DNA of 64,000 nucleotides from Terriglobia bacterium. GTDB lineage: Bacteria; Acidobacteriota; Terriglobia; Bryobacterales; Bryobacteraceae. The notes under the pieces are model-generated. The model searched no databases and was not told where the DNA came from. It saw nothing but the letters and a program-made list of their open reading frames with translations. Within the stretch, counting starts at the first letter, position 1, and the number at the start of each line of letters is the position of its first letter. A program made the translations under genes and the position numbers. Where the stretch lies: positions 310,001-374,000 of the forward strand of contig JAIQFS010000001.1 in NCBI GenBank assembly GCA_020073145.1, given 5' to 3'. Positions 63,760 through 64,000 of this stretch are shown piece after piece.

Positions 63760-64000
63760 CCAAGCCTCGCCTGGTTCCAGGATGGAACCAAACTGCTGGC
63801 CAGTGGACCGGCCGAAGCTTCGCTCGGCATCTGGTCAGTCTCGGTCGTAGGTGCAGAGTCCCGCAAGCTGCGCGACGATGCCTGGCTGGCGACGCCCTCC
63901 CCGGATGGTTCGAAGATAGCCTACTTATCTCCAGATTACCGGGAGCTCTGGTTGATGAATTCCTATGGCCAGGACGCCCGCCGTCTCCAGGTCATTGCCG
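63760..64000 (+). pseudogene. Continuation of the kinase beta-propeller downstream of the in-frame TGA (partial)
   Basis: In the kinase frame the sequence after the TGA reads PSLAWFQDGTKLLASG, LGIWSVSVVGAESRKLRDDAW, ATPSPDGSKIAYLS and runs open to the end of the window. These are propeller blades (WFxDGTKLL, SPDGxxIAY) that belong to the same protein. So the reading frame is intact apart from the TGA, and the gene is either a recent nonsense allele or is decoded at this TGA. Confidence 0.7.
63772..63790 (+). other. Hairpin after the in-frame TGA of the kinase gene
   Basis: TGGTTCC (63772-63778), loop AGGAT, GGAACCA (63784-63790): a perfect 7-bp stem starting 12 nt after the TGA. The stem overlaps codons for the conserved WFxDGT propeller motif, which favours this palindrome by chance, so its meaning is uncertain. 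Confidence 0.35.

Overview
This is a high-GC, densely packed bacterial chromosome segment with no mobile elements, CRISPR arrays, rRNA or tRNA genes that I could find. The best taxonomic reading is Acidobacteriota, probably a Solibacter/Bryobacter-like lineage. Three things point there: two very large FtsX/MacB-type orphan permeases (the ADOP family) with a PadR regulator, one intact and one decayed protein of the acidobacterial TIGR03435 family, and a Ser/Thr kinase fused to a TolB/WD40-like propeller. This is inferred from family content; no database search was run. No gene-free stretch exceeds about 260 bases.

Layout. 1-1174: end of gmd plus fcl (GDP-L-fucose). 1188-6361 (minus): rpmH-rnpA-yidD-yidC-jag-mnmE and a TauE-like permease. 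6.6-11.5 kb: HAD phosphatase, response regulator, small zinc-ribbon protein, secreted metal-binding-domain protein, EamA transporter, NMT1-like protein. 11.6-18.2 kb: padR, two ADOP permeases and a TIGR03435 gene, linked by a near-identical promoter/operator. 18.2-21.6 kb: FAD monooxygenase, NodB-type deacetylase, ACP and FabF-like synthase. 21.7-30.2 kb: a cytochrome c/copper-monooxygenase-like protein, membrane acyltransferase, LolA-like protein, truB, RodZ-like protein, pgsA, aldo/keto reductase, MFS exporter. 30.2-34.3 kb: biotin operon bioB-F-D-A. 34.3-39 kb: MerR-TipAS regulator, thioredoxin, mutM, paired four-helix membrane proteins, Tat-exported FMN oxidase carrying a CxxCH motif. 39-49.5 kb: envelope-decoration region (2OG oxygenase, methyltransferase, carrier protein, KASIII-like protein with a Ser nucleophile, MBOAT, SGNH protein, Wzt-type ATPase, secreted glycosidase-like protein, acyltransferase-3). 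49.6-59.4 kb: permuted ATP-grasp protein, TPR proteins, miaA, cyclophilin, aconitase. 59.4-64 kb: arylmalonate-decarboxylase-like protein, a TIGR03435 pseudogene, an ArsM-like methyltransferase and the kinase.

The most interesting signal is in the methyltransferase. An in-frame TGA sits exactly where related arsenite methyltransferases have a conserved Cys. The frame stays open for 48 further codons with family-typical sequence, and a perfect 7-bp hairpin with a G-starting loop lies 13 nt after the TGA. This fits a bacterial selenocysteine insertion element, so the gene is a candidate selenoprotein. The neighbouring kinase has a similar in-frame TGA plus hairpin, but there a plain nonsense mutation is more likely.

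Other unusual points: rnpA and padR have no ATG/GTG/TTG where the conserved N-terminus begins and appear to start at ATC and ATA, each behind a good Shine-Dalgarno. Several promoters (padR, second ADOP, acnA, bioB, arsM-like) imply extremely short or absent mRNA leaders. The 40.5-45.2 kb genes form a possible carrier-protein-dependent acyl-transfer system whose parts resemble the Dlt/Alg O-acylation machines.
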